A stretch of DNA of 44,320 bases. Source: Rodentibacter mrazii (GTDB lineage: Bacteria > Pseudomonadota > Gammaproteobacteria > Enterobacterales > Pasteurellaceae). The stretch covers positions 1 through 44,320 of the forward strand of contig NZ_MLHG01000023.1 of NCBI RefSeq assembly GCF_001998825.1. Direction: 5' to 3'. The notes under the pieces are model-generated. The model saw nothing but the letters and a program-made list of their open reading frames with translations. It was not told the origin of the DNA and ran no database searches. The first letter of the stretch is position 1; every line of letters begins with the position of its first letter. The translations under genes were made by a program, and so were the position numbers. Below, piece by piece: positions 26,507-37,477 of the stretch.

Positions 26507-27589
26507 ATGAAAGAATCCATTATTGTAAAACTTGAAAGTTTAAAAGAACGTTATGAAGAATTGGAAGCGTTGCTGGGCGATGCATCTGTCATTAGTGATC
26601 AGGATAAATTCCGTGCTTATTCTAAAGAGTATGCGCAACTTGAAGATGTAGTGAAATGTTTTCATCGCTGGACACAACTTAATAGTAACATTGAAGAAGC
26701 GGAAATGTTGTTAGATGATCCGGAAATGAAAGAAATGGCACAAATGGAAATTGAAGAATCCAAAGAGGAAATCGAAGAAGTGGAACAACAACTTCAAATT
26801 CTCTTGTTGCCAAAAGATCCGAACGATGAATATAACTGCTATTTGGAAATTCGTGCAGGAACAGGTGGAGACGAAGCGGGAATTTTTGCCGGTGATTTAT
26901 TCCGTATGTATAGCCGTTATGCGGAAAGTAAACGTTGGCGTGTGGAAATGCTCAGTGCCAATGAAAGCGAGCAGGGCGGCTATAAAGAAGTGATTGTAAA
27001 AGTCAGCGGTGAGGGGGTGTACGGTCAGTTGAAATTTGAATCGGGCGGTCATCGTGTACAACGTGTGCCGAAAACCGAATCTCAAGGCAGAATTCATACT
27101 TCTGCTTGTACTGTGGCGGTTATGCCGGAATTGCCGGAATCGGAAATGCCGGAAATCAATCCTGCCGATTTGCGTGTTGATACTTATCGCTCATCCGGAG
27201 CGGGGGGGCAGCACGTCAATACCACCGATTCAGCTGTGCGTATTACCCATATCCCAACAGGTATTGTCGTAGAATGTCAGGATGAACGCTCACAGCATAA
27301 AAATAAAGCAAAAGCCATGTCGGTGCTTGCCTCACGTATTGTGCAGGCAGAGCAAGAACGCCAAGCGGCAGAACAAACAGATATGCGCCGTAATTTATTA
27401 GGTTCGGGCGATCGTTCCGATAAAATACGCACCTATAATTATCCGCAAGGGCGGGTGACGGATCACCGTATTAATTTAACGATTTATCGTTTAGATGAAG
27501 TGATGAATGGTAAAATTGATGAACTGATTCAGCCGATTATCACCGAATATCAAGCGGACCAGTTGGCGGCATTATCTGAAACGAATTAA
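26507..27589 (+). CDS. prfA: Peptide chain release factor 1
   Basis: Recognises UAA and UAG and triggers peptide release on the ribosome. It is 360 residues, as in E. coli. The tripeptide anticodon region reads VPKTESQG (PxT motif), and the catalytic GGQ is in [17 protein letters not shown], whose Gln is methylated by PrmC (encoded 509 bases downstream). N-terminal helices and C-terminal [13 protein letters not shown] are standard. Confidence 0.97.
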   Translation: MKESIIVKLESLKERYEELEALLGDASVISDQDKFRAYSKEYAQLEDVVKCFHRWTQLNSNIEEAEMLLDDPEMKEMAQMEIEESKEEIEEVEQQLQILLLPKDPNDEYNCYLEIRAGTGGDEAGIFAGDLFRMYSRYAESKRWRVEMLSANESEQGGYKEVIVKVSGEGVYGQLKFESGGHRVQRVPKTESQGRIHTSACTVAVMPELPESEMPEINPADLRVDTYRSSGAGGQHVNTTDSAVRITHIPTGIVVECQDERSQHKNKAKAMSVLASRIVQAEQERQAAEQTDMRRNLLGSGDRSDKIRTYNYPQGRVTDHRINLTIYRLDEVMNGKIDELIQPIITEYQADQLAALSETN

Positions 27590-27595
27590 CGATTA

Positions 27596-27622
27596 GGGCA
27601 TCTGATCTCAGATGCTCTTTTT
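27596..27622 (+). terminator. Intrinsic terminator after prfA
   Basis: GCATCTGA (27598-27605) pairs with TCAGATGC (27608-27615) and is followed by TCTTTTTC. It ends 20 bases before the next start codon, so the RDD/prmC genes need either readthrough or their own promoter. Confidence 0.75.
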
Positions 27623-27642
27623 CACTTTAAGGGAGAAATAAA

Positions 27643-28098
27643 ATGTTAGTTGAAAATCCAAAGGATAAAAAAGTGCAAGATGCAGAATTTTCTTCATTTT
27701 CCCAAACTTCACAGCCGGTGTTGGCGAGCCGTTTTAAACGCTGGCTTGCCAGTTTGATTAATAACGTGCTGTCATGGGTTATACTTGTTATTGGATTTAT
27801 GTTTGGGGATTTTATCGGCTTATTATCTACCCTGTTGTGTTTAGGTTTGCAAATTTATTTTATCAAGACCTATGGACAAACTATTGCAAAACGTTGGTTG
27901 GGGTTACGAGTGCTGGATTATCAAAGCCAACAACCGTTAACCTTTGGTAAATATATTGGGCGGGAAGCCATTGATTTTTTATTTGCGTGGACGAGTTTTT
28001 TGATCATTATCAGTGGGATTGTTGCGCTTATACGTGATGATCGTCGCTCTTTAACCGATTTAGTCATTGGTACTGTGGTAGTTCAAGACGAAAAATAA
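27643..28098 (+). CDS. RDD-family membrane protein
   Basis: A 151-residue inner-membrane protein with the RDD domain: the Arg in ASRFKRWLASLINNV, then three hydrophobic spans (about 45-60, 62-80, 115-135) and the conserved Asp residues in the last third (RDDRRSLTDLVIGTVVV). Function is unknown; some members affect ion transport. The start has a good site (AAGGGAGA). The stop overlaps the prmC start (TAATG). The order prfA-RDD-prmC matches my memory of H. influenzae. Confidence 0.82.
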   Translation: MLVENPKDKKVQDAEFSSFSQTSQPVLASRFKRWLASLINNVLSWVILVIGFMFGDFIGLLSTLLCLGLQIYFIKTYGQTIAKRWLGLRVLDYQSQQPLTFGKYIGREAIDFLFAWTSFLIIISGIVALIRDDRRSLTDLVIGTVVVQDEK

Positions 28099-28976
28099 TG
28101 AATTATCGACAATGGCTGGAGCAAGCCTCAGAAACTTTAAATCAAGCCAATCCTTATGAGAACGGTAAAAATGAGGCGTTGATTTTATTACAACAAGTTA
28201 CCGGTAAATCCCGTACGCAAATTTTAGCCTTTGATGAAACCGAGATTGATGAAAAAGTGCGGTCAAATTTAACCGCACTTTTAGCTCGTCGTTTAAAAGG
28301 TGAGCCCATCGCCTATATTTTGGGTGAAAAAGAATTTTGGTCATTGCCGTTAAATGTATCGAAAGAAACATTAATTCCCCGCCCCGATACGGAAATTTTA
28401 GTGGAATCCGCTTTACAGATTGCGAAGGAAAAACTTCAAGAAAATCCACCGTACTTTGGCATATTGGATCTTGGCACGGGAACAGGGGCGATTGCTTTGG
28501 CCTTGGCATCAGAATTACGACCAATTTGTGAAAAACAACAGACCGAATTAAACATTATTGGGGTGGATTTGATCCCCGAGGTGGTGGAATTGGCAAAATC
28601 CAATGCAGAAAAAAATCAGCTTAGTGTGGTTTTTTTACAAAGCAAATGGTTTGAAAAGGTAGAAGGGAAGTTTGATTTGATTGTGAGTAATCCTCCCTAT
28701 ATTGATGAAAAAGATGAACACTTAACACAAGGTGATGTGCGTTTTGAGCCGCTGTCCGCTTTAGTAGCGGAAGAAAATGGATATGCGGATTTACGCCATA
28801 TTATTGAGCAAGCACCACATTATTTAACGGAAAATGGCGTATTGCTGCTTGAGCATGGTTGGCAACAGGGGCAAAAAGTGCGGTCTATTTTTCAGGAGAA
28901 TTTTTGGCAAGCGGTTGAAACGGTGCGTGATTATGGCGACAATGAACGCGTAACATACGGTTTTTGGAAGAGATGA
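28098..28976 (+). CDS. prmC: Release factor glutamine methyltransferase PrmC (HemK)
   Basis: Methylates the GGQ glutamine of RF1 and RF2. It is a 292-residue S-adenosylmethionine methyltransferase: N-terminal helical RF-binding domain, SAM motif ILDLGTGTGAIALALA, acidic motif VDLIPEVVELA, and catalytic NPPY at residues 198-201. Translation is coupled to the RDD gene (TAATG) and the following gene (ATGA). It contains three DUS, two of them facing each other at 28255-28280. Confidence 0.96.
   Translation: MNYRQWLEQASETLNQANPYENGKNEALILLQQVTGKSRTQILAFDETEIDEKVRSNLTALLARRLKGEPIAYILGEKEFWSLPLNVSKETLIPRPDTEILVESALQIAKEKLQENPPYFGILDLGTGTGAIALALASELRPICEKQQTELNIIGVDLIPEVVELAKSNAEKNQLSVVFLQSKWFEKVEGKFDLIVSNPPYIDEKDEHLTQGDVRFEPLSALVAEENGYADLRHIIEQAPHYLTENGVLLLEHGWQQGQKVRSIFQENFWQAVETVRDYGDNERVTYGFWKR
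28255..28280. repeat. Facing DUS pair inside prmC
   Basis: AAGTGCGGT (28255-28263) and ACCGCACTT (28272-28280) are eight bases apart within the coding sequence and could form a 9-bp or longer hairpin in the mRNA. No U-run of terminator strength follows, and the frame continues as RSNLTALLAR. Confidence 0.85.
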
Positions 28977-29779
28977 TGAAATATAATAGACGTGCATTGT
29001 TCGATCAATTTGTCCGTTTTTATCATGTTATTTTTGATAATTACGGGGAATCAAAGGTCGCAATTCGAGGAAAAATGGGGGCTTTGGTACGCAAAGCACG
29101 CCGTGAAATTTCACCGGATTGGTCGGTTGAAGTGCGTATTCAGCGTTTATTGCAGCTGGTTTATCGAGATTGGGGCTTTCATTGCGATCCGAATAATTAT
29201 TTCCGTTCAAGAAATCTGTATTTGCCTTATATCTTAGAATATCGAGAAGGAATGCCGGTAAGCCTCGGTGCGATAATCTTATATCTCGCGGAAGCGTTGG
29301 ATTTACCGATATATCCTGTCAATTTTCCAACGCAGCTTATTTTACGTGTGGAAATTGATGACAAGGTAATATTTATTGATCCTTGGAACGGTAACTCTAT
29401 TTCTCAAGAAAAATTACAACAGCTTTATGAAGGCGCTTTTGGTTTCGGTGCGCAAATTCAGCCGGAAGAACTTGAGCGTGCGGATCTCCAGCTCCTTTTT
29501 TCTCGTTTTGAGCAGCTTGCCAAAAATGCACTCATTCGCGAAGAACATAATGATATGGCGTTTCGCTATATTGAATCACTGGTTCATCGTTCTGACGATC
29601 CCTATAATATCCGCGACCGCGGTTTAGTGCTGGCACAAATGGGGGCATATCCTACCGCACTGAAAGATTTAGAATATTTTGTTGATAAATGTCCGCAAGA
29701 TCCGACATCAACGTTCATTCGTACACAACTTTCAGAACTTAAAAATGAGCTTGAACAAGCTCCTTACGCTATTCATTAA
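28973..29779 (+). CDS. SirB1/YchA family protein (transglutaminase-like plus TPR)
   Basis: A cytosolic protein of about 269 residues in the SirB1 (YchA) family. A transglutaminase-like N-terminal domain contains YLPYILEYREGMPVSLGAII and YPVNFPTQLILRV. C-terminal helical TPR-like repeats follow (HNDMAFRYIESLVHRSDDPY, then DRGLVLAQMGAYPTALKDLE). Function is unknown. The start is either ATG at 28973 (ATGA overlap with the prmC stop) or at 28976; the ribosome-binding site GGAAG fits both. It is conserved beside prmC and kdsA. Confidence 0.85.
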   Translation: MMKYNRRALFDQFVRFYHVIFDNYGESKVAIRGKMGALVRKARREISPDWSVEVRIQRLLQLVYRDWGFHCDPNNYFRSRNLYLPYILEYREGMPVSLGAIILYLAEALDLPIYPVNFPTQLILRVEIDDKVIFIDPWNGNSISQEKLQQLYEGAFGFGAQIQPEELERADLQLLFSRFEQLAKNALIREEHNDMAFRYIESLVHRSDDPYNIRDRGLVLAQMGAYPTALKDLEYFVDKCPQDPTSTFIRTQLSELKNELEQAPYAIH

Positions 29780-29782
29780 TAA

Positions 29783-30646
<864 letters not shown>

Positions 30647-30652
30647 TGGCGG

Positions 30653-30690
30653 AGTGCGGTTAAAAACACGAATATTTTTGACCGCGCTTT
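30653..30690 (+). terminator. Intrinsic terminator after kdsA made of two degenerate DUS
   Basis: AGTGCGGTTAAAAA (30653-30666) pairs over 14 positions with TTTTTGACCGCGCT (30675-30688), using two G-U wobbles, followed by a T7 run. Both DUS arms are one base off the 9-mer, suggesting decay of an uptake site retained for termination. Confidence 0.8.
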
Positions 30691-30714
30691 TTTTAAATAA
30701 AAAAGGAGAACATT

Positions 30715-31662
30715 ATGCAAATCGTATTTTTAGACAGTACCGCTATTCCAAAACATATTCCTATTCCTCGCCCAAATTTTGAGCATGAATGGGTTGAATA
30801 TCCCCATACTTCCGCCACCCAAACTATTGAACGGGCAAAAGATGCAGATATTGTGATTACCAGTAAAGTGATTTTTGATCGCAAGACACTCGAGCAATTG
30901 CCGAAACTTAAACTTATTGCAATTACTGCGACGGGAACCAATAATGTTGATTTAATTGTGGCAAAAGAATTAGGGGTTGAAGTCAAAAATGTGACAGGGT
31001 ATTCAAGCGTCACTGTACCGGAACACGTAATGGGGTTGATTTTCTCCTTAAAACACAGTCTTGCCGGTTGGTTGCGTGATCAGACTTCAGCTAAATGGGG
31101 AGAAAGCCAACAGTTTTGTTACTTTGATTATCCGATTACCGATGTGCGGGGTTCTACCCTTGGGATCGTAGGAAAAGGTTGCTTAGGCTCGGAAGTTGGG
31201 CGTTTGGCACAGGCACTGGGAATGAATGTGCTTTATGCAGAACATAAAGATGCTACAACTTGCCGTGAGGGTTATACGCCTTTTAATGAGGTCTTAAAGC
31301 AAGCGGATATTTTGACTTTACATTGCCCATTAACGCAAACAACAGAAAATTTAATCAATGCAGAAACCCTGTCACAAATGAAAAAAGGGGCATTTTTAAT
31401 CAATACAGGACGTGGACCTTTAGTAGATGAAAGCGCTTTATTAAACGCATTAACAAGTGGACATCTGGGCGGAGCTGCGTTAGATGTGATGATTAAAGAG
31501 CCACCAGAAAAAGACAATCCGTTGATTCTTGCAGCAAAAAACATGCCAAACTTAATTATTACTCCTCACATTGCGTGGGCAAGTGATAGTGCGGTGACGA
31601 CATTAGTGAAAAAAGTAACGCAAAATATGGAAGATTTTGTGGCGCAGTTAAACCAAAAGTAA
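30715..31662 (+). CDS. D-isomer-specific 2-hydroxyacid dehydrogenase (glycerate dehydrogenase-like)
   Basis: A 315-residue NAD-dependent 2-hydroxyacid dehydrogenase. The nucleotide-binding glycines are in GIVGKGCLGSEVG. The catalytic triad is Arg in ATGTNNVD-type context plus NTGRGPLVDE, Glu in DVMIKEPP and His in TPHIAW. The ortholog in H. influenzae is, as I recall, named as a putative 2-hydroxyacid or glycerate (HprA-like) dehydrogenase; the physiological substrate is not clear. It starts 25 bases after the kdsA terminator (site AAGGAGA) and runs into lolC with one intervening base. Confidence 0.85.
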   Translation: MQIVFLDSTAIPKHIPIPRPNFEHEWVEYPHTSATQTIERAKDADIVITSKVIFDRKTLEQLPKLKLIAITATGTNNVDLIVAKELGVEVKNVTGYSSVTVPEHVMGLIFSLKHSLAGWLRDQTSAKWGESQQFCYFDYPITDVRGSTLGIVGKGCLGSEVGRLAQALGMNVLYAEHKDATTCREGYTPFNEVLKQADILTLHCPLTQTTENLINAETLSQMKKGAFLINTGRGPLVDESALLNALTSGHLGGAALDVMIKEPPEKDNPLILAAKNMPNLIITPHIAWASDSAVTTLVKKVTQNMEDFVAQLNQK

Positions 31663-31663
31663 T

Positions 31664-32845
31664 ATGAATTTACCCATTTCTCTTTATATTGCCTTGCGTT
31701 ATTGGCGAGCGAAAAGTGCGGATCGTTTTGGACGATTAGTGACGAGCCTCGCCAGTTTAGGCATTGTGTTAGGTGTGATGGCATTGATTATTGTACTTTC
31801 GGTGATGAATGGATTGGAGGGGTATCAAAAGCAACAAGTGCTTTCCTCCATTCCCCATGCTATTGTTAGTCAAACACAACCGATTTCGACAAAAAAACCG
31901 TTGGAAAATCTACCGCACTTTGTGCAAAAAGCCGTGCCGATTAACACCACAAAAGTGATTTATCAAACAGCCAAAGGCGTGAGTGCCGGGCAGGTGATTG
32001 GTGTACAAGCCTTTTCTGATGATCCCTTATTGGAAAGCCAAGATCGTGTTCCTTTTGAAACTTTATTGCCTGCCGGTGAGTTTAAATTGATAATTGGCAA
32101 TCAGTTGGCACAAAAACTCGATGTAAATGTCGGCGATAAAATTCGTTTAATGATTACGGAAAATAGCCAATATACCCCCTTTGGACGGGTGCCGATGCAG
32201 CGTTTATTTACCGTGAGCGAAATTTATTTTGATTATAGTGAAGCGTCCGCTTATCAAGCCTTTGCCAATTTATCGGATATTGGGCGATTAATGCGTATTC
32301 AACCGGAAGAGGCACAGGGCTATCGCTTGTTCTTGACCGATCCTTTTTTAATTACTGAATTACCCGCCTATTTTCCTCAGCAACAAATTACCGATTGGCG
32401 GGTACAAAAAGGCGAATTTTTCCAAGCCGTGCGTATGGAAAAAAATATGATGGGGTTATTGATTAGCCTGATCATTGTCGTGGCGATTTCCAATATCGTT
32501 ACCTCTTTGAGCCTAATGGTGGTAGATAAACAAGGGGAGATCGCCATTTTGCAAACTCAAGGGTTAACGAAATCGAAAGTGCGTTCGGTATTTATTTACC
32601 AAGGCTTATTGGTGGGATTGGTTGGTACGTTGGTTGGGGTGATATTGGGCATATCGATCACATTAAATCTGACAGAGATCATAAGTGCGGTCAATCCGAA
32701 CGGTGTTTTTTTACCCACTGCACTAGAACCTTGGCAAATTTGCCTTGTCACTGCGTTCTCTCTTTTATTATCTTTATTATCAACTATTTATCCTGCTTAT
32801 CGTGCGGCAAAAACCGAGCCGGCGGAGGCATTGAGATATGAATAG
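31664..32845 (+). CDS. lolC: Lipoprotein-releasing ABC permease LolC
   Basis: Inner-membrane subunit of the LolCDE complex that extracts outer-membrane lipoproteins for LolA. It is 393 residues with a MacB/FtsX-like layout: one N-terminal helix (about 25-50), a large periplasmic domain, then three helices near the C-terminus (about 262-285, 310-335, 360-380). The segment GIVLGVMALIIVLSVMNGLE and the tail YPAYRAAKTEPAEALRYE are typical. LolD and LolE are encoded 4.6 kb downstream, with five biotin genes in between. Confidence 0.9.
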   Translation: MNLPISLYIALRYWRAKSADRFGRLVTSLASLGIVLGVMALIIVLSVMNGLEGYQKQQVLSSIPHAIVSQTQPISTKKPLENLPHFVQKAVPINTTKVIYQTAKGVSAGQVIGVQAFSDDPLLESQDRVPFETLLPAGEFKLIIGNQLAQKLDVNVGDKIRLMITENSQYTPFGRVPMQRLFTVSEIYFDYSEASAYQAFANLSDIGRLMRIQPEEAQGYRLFLTDPFLITELPAYFPQQQITDWRVQKGEFFQAVRMEKNMMGLLISLIIVVAISNIVTSLSLMVVDKQGEIAILQTQGLTKSKVRSVFIYQGLLVGLVGTLVGVILGISITLNLTEIISAVNPNGVFLPTALEPWQICLVTAFSLLLSLLSTIYPAYRAAKTEPAEALRYE

Positions 32846-32871
32846 CAAAATGATAAATAAAGGATAAAATG

Positions 32872-34161
32872 ATGAACGAACAACAACTTTTGGCTTTTGA
32901 TCATCAGCATATTTGGCACCCCTATTCTTCAATTTATTCTGATATGCCCCTGTATGCCGTTGAAAGTGCTGATGGTGTGAAGATTACACTCAAAAATGGG
33001 CAAACCTTAATTGATGGCATGTCCTCTTGGTGGGCGGCATTACATGGTTATAATCACCCGCGTTTAAATGCCGCTGCACAAAATCAATTAGCTCGCATGA
33101 GCCACATTATGTTTGGTGGTTTTACCCATGCACCAGCGGTAGAATTAGCACAATTATTGGTAAAGGTACTACCATCGGGACTGGATAAAATCTTTTTTGC
33201 CGATAGTGGTTCGGTCGCCGTTGAAGTCGCAATGAAAATGGCTATTCAATACCAATATGCGAAAGGTGAGCTACAGCGACAAAAATTTGCCACAGTTCGT
33301 TCCGGTTATCATGGAGATACTTGGAATGCGATGTCGGTTTGTGATCCTACAACCGGTATGCATCATCTCTTTCATCATAGTTTACCTGTTCAATATTTTT
33401 TACCTCAACCTTCCGTCACATTTAATGAGCCTTGGGATGAACGTGCCATTGTCCCTCTTGCCAATTTATTGCAAACCCATCATCAAGAAATTGCCGCTTT
33501 AATTTTAGAACCGATCGTGCAAGGGGCTGGGGGAATGTATTTTTATTCACCTGAATACCTTGTTAAAGCGCAGGAATTATGCCAAAAATACGGTGTTTTG
33601 TTGATTTTCGATGAAATTGCCACCGGTTTCGGGCGTACCGGTAAATTATTTGCCGCAGAGTATGCAGGGATTGCTCCTGATATTATGTGCATTGGCAAAG
33701 CCTTGACAGGCGGTTATTTAACCTTAGCGGCAAGCATCACAACAGAAACCATTGCGGAAGTAATATGTAGCGGTGAAGCGAAATGTTTTATGCATGGCCC
33801 GACTTTTATGGCAAATCCTTTGGCTTGTGCGATTGCGGCAGAGTCTGTTCGTTTATTGTTGGAAAGTCCATGGCAAGCGAGAGTCCGGCATATTGAAAAC
33901 GTATTACATCAACAGCTTTCGCCATTGGCAGAAAAACATTATGTGAAAGAGGTAAGAGTGTTAGGGGCAATTGGCGTCGTCGAAATGCGTAATGAAGTGA
34001 ATATGAAAACCCTGGTTCCTCGTTTTGTGGAAAATGGCGTGTGGATTCGCCCTTTTGGAAAATTGGTTTATGTCATGCCGCCTTTTATTATTCAAGATGA
34101 AGAATTAACCCAGCTGACGGAAGGTATGATGAATGCCTTAAGACAAGAATATGAGCAATAA
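32872..34161 (+). CDS. bioA: Adenosylmethionine-8-amino-7-oxononanoate aminotransferase
   Basis: PLP enzyme converting KAPA to DAPA in biotin synthesis, about 429 residues. Motifs are the N-terminal [25 protein letters not shown], the cofactor Asp in [16 protein letters not shown] and the Schiff-base Lys in [11 protein letters not shown], then [15 protein letters not shown]. Two ATGs lie together (32869 and 32872); I prefer the second because its distance from AGGA is better. It begins 23-26 bases after lolC, so it probably shares that transcript. Confidence 0.96.
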   Translation: MNEQQLLAFDHQHIWHPYSSIYSDMPLYAVESADGVKITLKNGQTLIDGMSSWWAALHGYNHPRLNAAAQNQLARMSHIMFGGFTHAPAVELAQLLVKVLPSGLDKIFFADSGSVAVEVAMKMAIQYQYAKGELQRQKFATVRSGYHGDTWNAMSVCDPTTGMHHLFHHSLPVQYFLPQPSVTFNEPWDERAIVPLANLLQTHHQEIAALILEPIVQGAGGMYFYSPEYLVKAQELCQKYGVLLIFDEIATGFGRTGKLFAAEYAGIAPDIMCIGKALTGGYLTLAASITTETIAEVICSGEAKCFMHGPTFMANPLACAIAAESVRLLLESPWQARVRHIENVLHQQLSPLAEKHYVKEVRVLGAIGVVEMRNEVNMKTLVPRFVENGVWIRPFGKLVYVMPPFIIQDEELTQLTEGMMNALRQEYEQ

Positions 34162-34169
34162 GGAATAAA

Positions 34170-35312
34170 ATGGACGATTTTCAAAAGCAATTAGCCTCGC
34201 TAAAAAGTATCAATCAATATCGTTCAGTTTCTTACTTAACGCACTATGGGCGTTATATTGAACGAGATAATCGGCGTATGCTGAATATGTCGTCGAATGA
34301 TTATCTCGGATTGGCATCAAATGAAACCTTACAGCGTGCTTTTTTTCAGCAATACGGTAAGGATTTGCCTGCGCTAACCAGTTCATCATCCCGTTTATTA
34401 ACAGGTAATTTCCCTATTTATAATGATCTTGAAGAACTTATTTCTCGCCAATTTCAGCGAGAGAACTGTTTATTATTTAACAGTGGCTACCATGCTAATC
34501 TGGGTATTTTACCGGCATTAACCACCTCTAAAAGTTTAATCTTGGCGGATAAATTGGTGCATGCCAGCATTATTGATGGCATTCGATTAAGTCAGTGCAA
34601 ATTTTTTCGTTATCGTCATCATGATTATGATCATCTACGACAACTTTTAGAAAAAAACGCCGATAAATTTGACCGCACTTTTATTGTGACTGAATCTGTG
34701 TTTAGTATGGATGGCGATGTGGCAGATTTAGCTGAATTAGTCAAATTGAAAAAGCAGTTTCCTCATGTTTATCTTTATGTGGATGAAGCTCACGCTATTG
34801 GTGTCTATGGCGAAAAGGGATTAGGTATTGCAGAACAAGCCGGAGTGATTACCGATATTGATTTATTGGTGGGGACTTTTGGCAAAGCATTAGCGTCAAT
34901 GGGGGCTTATGTTATTTGCGATCAAGTGATAAAAGAGATCTTAATTAACCAAATGCGTCCATTGATTTTTTCGACAGCACTACCTCCACTTAATGTGGCG
35001 TGGACTTATTTTCTCTTTGAAAAATTGCCACAATTTCGGCAAAAAAGACAACACCTCAATGAATTAAGTGCTTTTTTACGTAATGAAGTGGCACGTCGAA
35101 CGGGGAATATGCCTAGTTCGACCTGTATCGTGCCTTATATTCTCGGTGATAATGAAGCAACACTGATGACAGCACACAGGCTTCAGCAACAAGGCTATTA
35201 TTGTTTACCAATTCGCCCGCCAACGGTACCAAAAGGCACATCAAGAATACGTTTATCCGTCACGGCAGATATGACAAAAGAAGAAATCACAGAATTTATC
35301 ACCTATTTATAG
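34170..35312 (+). CDS. bioF: 8-amino-7-oxononanoate synthase
   Basis: PLP enzyme condensing pimeloyl-ACP with alanine to give KAPA. It is 380 residues. Motifs are [45 protein letters not shown] and the PLP-Lys region [16 protein letters not shown]. It lies eight bases after the bioA stop. A DUS occurs inside at 34672-34680. Confidence 0.96.
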   Translation: MDDFQKQLASLKSINQYRSVSYLTHYGRYIERDNRRMLNMSSNDYLGLASNETLQRAFFQQYGKDLPALTSSSSRLLTGNFPIYNDLEELISRQFQRENCLLFNSGYHANLGILPALTTSKSLILADKLVHASIIDGIRLSQCKFFRYRHHDYDHLRQLLEKNADKFDRTFIVTESVFSMDGDVADLAELVKLKKQFPHVYLYVDEAHAIGVYGEKGLGIAEQAGVITDIDLLVGTFGKALASMGAYVICDQVIKEILINQMRPLIFSTALPPLNVAWTYFLFEKLPQFRQKRQHLNELSAFLRNEVARRTGNMPSSTCIVPYILGDNEATLMTAHRLQQQGYYCLPIRPPTVPKGTSRIRLSVTADMTKEEITEFITYL

Positions 35313-35319
35313 GCAAAAA

Positions 35320-35964
35320 ATGAAAATAAAATTTGAAGATCATCAGGCTCAGAATTTGCTGGTTTATTTTGCCGGTTGGGGAACACCTATCTCTGCGGTT
35401 TCTCATTTAGTGATGCCTGAAAATTATGATTTATTGATTTGCTATGATTATCAAGATCTTTCCTTAGATTTTGATTTTTCAGGCTATCAGAAAATTCGCT
35501 TAGTGGCGTGGTCGATGGGCGTATGGGTGGCAGAAAGGGCATTACAAGGCACTCCGCTTGAATCTGCAACCGCAGTCAATGGAACCGGTTTACCTTGTGA
35601 TGATCAGGCGGGTATCCCTTTTACTATTTTTAAAGGCACGCTAGATAATTTAAATGAAACCACAAGGGCAAAGTTTGAACGTAGAATTTGTGGTGATAAG
35701 ACTAATCTGGCATTTTATCATTCGATGCCTGCACGGGATTTTCAAGAAATTCAACAAGAATTGACCGCACTTTTTCATGCGATTGAGCAAGATCAACGCA
35801 CGGATTTAATTCAGTGGACAAAGGCGATTATCGGATGTAAGGATAAAATTTTTTCACCTGAAAACCAACGACATTATTGGTGTACCCGCTGTGAGATTAA
35901 TGAGATAGAAGGGGAACATTATTTATTTTCCCATCTAACACATTGGGCGCAACTATGGAATTAG
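35320..35964 (+). CDS. bioG: Pimeloyl-ACP methyl ester esterase BioG
   Basis: Releases methanol from pimeloyl-ACP methyl ester, ending the BioC-protected fatty-acid cycle; BioG replaces BioH in Haemophilus and several other genera. It is a 214-residue alpha/beta hydrolase (DUF452) with an early oxyanion segment LVYFAGWGTP and the nucleophile elbow AWSMGVW (Ser65). His is probably in EGEHYLFSH. It lies seven bases after bioF and overlaps bioC by 10 bases. Its internal DUS (35764-35772) reads as Thr-Ala-Leu. Confidence 0.93.
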   Translation: MKIKFEDHQAQNLLVYFAGWGTPISAVSHLVMPENYDLLICYDYQDLSLDFDFSGYQKIRLVAWSMGVWVAERALQGTPLESATAVNGTGLPCDDQAGIPFTIFKGTLDNLNETTRAKFERRICGDKTNLAFYHSMPARDFQEIQQELTALFHAIEQDQRTDLIQWTKAIIGCKDKIFSPENQRHYWCTRCEINEIEGEHYLFSHLTHWAQLWN

Positions 35965-36725
35965 CGCTAAAACTTATTGAAAAACAACGTATTCGGCAGC
36001 ATTTTGATAAAGCTCTTGATAGCTATGATGAGCATGCTTGGATACAAGAGAAAATCAACCGGAAGCTACTTTCCCACATAACAGCCCGTTTGCCGACGTC
36101 TTCACTTGAAAGTGTGTTAGAGCTTGGCTGTGGCACAGGGCAATTAAGCGAAGGGTTACAACAACATATTCATGCTAATTATTGGATGTTTAACGATCTT
36201 TGTGATGTTAAAGAGCGATTAAAGAAAAGGTTATCTCAACCCTTTGCATTTTATTGTGGTGATGCCGAGCAATTTCCGTTTAACCGCTCATATGATTTGA
36301 TTGTGAGTGCCTCTGCCGTACAATGGTTTCATCATCAGTCATTATTTATTGAACATTGTAAAAAAGGATTAAAGCGAAATGGTTTGCTGGCGATAGCAAC
36401 GTTTGGTCAGGAGAATTTGTATGAAATTCGAGCCTTAACCAATATTGGACTGGTTTACCCGAAGCTATCTGATTGGAAAAAGTGGCTACAAGATGATTTT
36501 GAATTGCTGTATGCCGAAACCATTACAGAAGAACTGTATTTCCCAACCCCATTTGATGTACTAAAACACCTTAAGAAAACTGGGGTGACAGCAACAGGAC
36601 AAGGCACTTGGACAAAACAAAAATTACAGATATTTATCGACCGGTACCAACGATGTTTTTCCTTATCCGACAAACAAGTGAGACTGACTTATCAACCGCT
36701 ATGGATTATTGCACGATACAAATGA
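35955..36725 (+). CDS. bioC: Malonyl-ACP O-methyltransferase BioC
   Basis: Methylates the free carboxyl of malonyl-ACP to let it enter fatty-acid synthesis as a disguised pimelate precursor. It is 256 residues from the ATG at 35955, which lies inside the end of bioG. The SAM-binding motif is [13 protein letters not shown]. Later motifs are [11 protein letters not shown] and the family stretch [13 protein letters not shown]. The C-terminal helical insert [19 protein letters not shown] is characteristic of BioC. Confidence 0.95.
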   Translation: MELALKLIEKQRIRQHFDKALDSYDEHAWIQEKINRKLLSHITARLPTSSLESVLELGCGTGQLSEGLQQHIHANYWMFNDLCDVKERLKKRLSQPFAFYCGDAEQFPFNRSYDLIVSASAVQWFHHQSLFIEHCKKGLKRNGLLAIATFGQENLYEIRALTNIGLVYPKLSDWKKWLQDDFELLYAETITEELYFPTPFDVLKHLKKTGVTATGQGTWTKQKLQIFIDRYQRCFSLSDKQVRLTYQPLWIIARYK

Positions 36726-36735
36726 TAAAGAGAAA

Positions 36736-37380
36736 ATGATGGGAAAAGTGATATTTATTTCCGGTATTGATACCGATGTAGGCAAAACCATTGCAACGGG
36801 GCTTTATGCCAGAGAACTTATGAATCAAGGCTTTTCTGTGATTACGCAAAAAATGATTCAGACCGGTTGTCGGGCGTTTTCCGATGATTTGTTAGTGCAT
36901 CGTAAAATTCAAAAAATCGATCTGACCGAAGACGATCTCAATGGTACAACTTGCCCTTATCTCTTTGAATACCCTTGCTCCCCCCATTTAGCGGCAAAAC
37001 AGGAGGGGAGGCTCATTGAGGCAGAAAAGATTGAAAAATCGACCGCACTTTTGGCAAAAAAATATGACTATGTATTGCTTGAAGGTGCGGGTGGATTGAT
37101 GGTGCCTTACCATAATTGGGAAACCACATTGGATTATATTCAAAATCAAGGTTATCCATTGGTACTGGTAACATCGGGAAAGCTCGGGAGTATTAATCAT
37201 ACATTGTTAAGCTTAGAAGCCTGCAAAACACGAAATATTAATGTGCGGCGTGTGCTATATAATCTTTATCCGGAATATGATCCGATAATTTCGGAAGAAA
37301 CACAGCGATATTTAAAACATTACCTTGCGCAATTTTTTCCCCACACACAATTTGAATCTTTTGGAAAAATAGCGATTTAA
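36736..37380 (+). CDS. bioD: Dethiobiotin synthetase
   Basis: ATP-dependent carboxylation and ring closure of DAPA to dethiobiotin. It is 214 residues. The P-loop is [15 protein letters not shown]. Other motifs are KMIQTGCR in place of the usual KPVQTG, and [12 protein letters not shown] took the ATG at 36736 (another is at 36739), just after the bioC stop. The Met for Pro in the substrate loop places it with the divergent BioD type. H. influenzae has, as I recall, two bioD genes, so a second copy may exist. bioB is absent from the window. A DUS at 37042-37050 reads as Thr-Ala-Leu. Confidence 0.92.
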   Translation: MMGKVIFISGIDTDVGKTIATGLYARELMNQGFSVITQKMIQTGCRAFSDDLLVHRKIQKIDLTEDDLNGTTCPYLFEYPCSPHLAAKQEGRLIEAEKIEKSTALLAKKYDYVLLEGAGGLMVPYHNWETTLDYIQNQGYPLVLVTSGKLGSINHTLLSLEACKTRNINVRRVLYNLYPEYDPIISEETQRYLKHYLAQFFPHTQFESFGKIAI

Positions 37381-37419
37381 TTAGGGGTAACTAGAATTGA
37401 AGAGAGAAACCGGCTCACA

Positions 37420-37448
37420 TTGCCATTGTTTATCTCAATTAATTTATT
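37420..37448 (+). promoter_or_regulatory. Weak candidate promoter before lolD
   Basis: TTGCCA (37420-37425) and TTTATT (37443-37448) are 17 bases apart in the 97-base gap between bioD and lolD, the only sizeable gap in the hprA-to-lolE run. It could give lolDE expression independent of the biotin genes. Confidence 0.3.
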
Positions 37449-37477
37449 CTCAAATATAGCCAAAATATGAGTAAAAA

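Noticed and set aside
27036-27272. Overlapping frames inside prfA
   Set aside because: Alternative-frame shadows of a full-length, highly conserved RF1; no independent start signals.
32820-32872. BirA operator before bioA
   Set aside because: Only 23-26 bases separate lolC from bioA, and no TTGTAAAC-type dyad is visible there or in the end of lolC.
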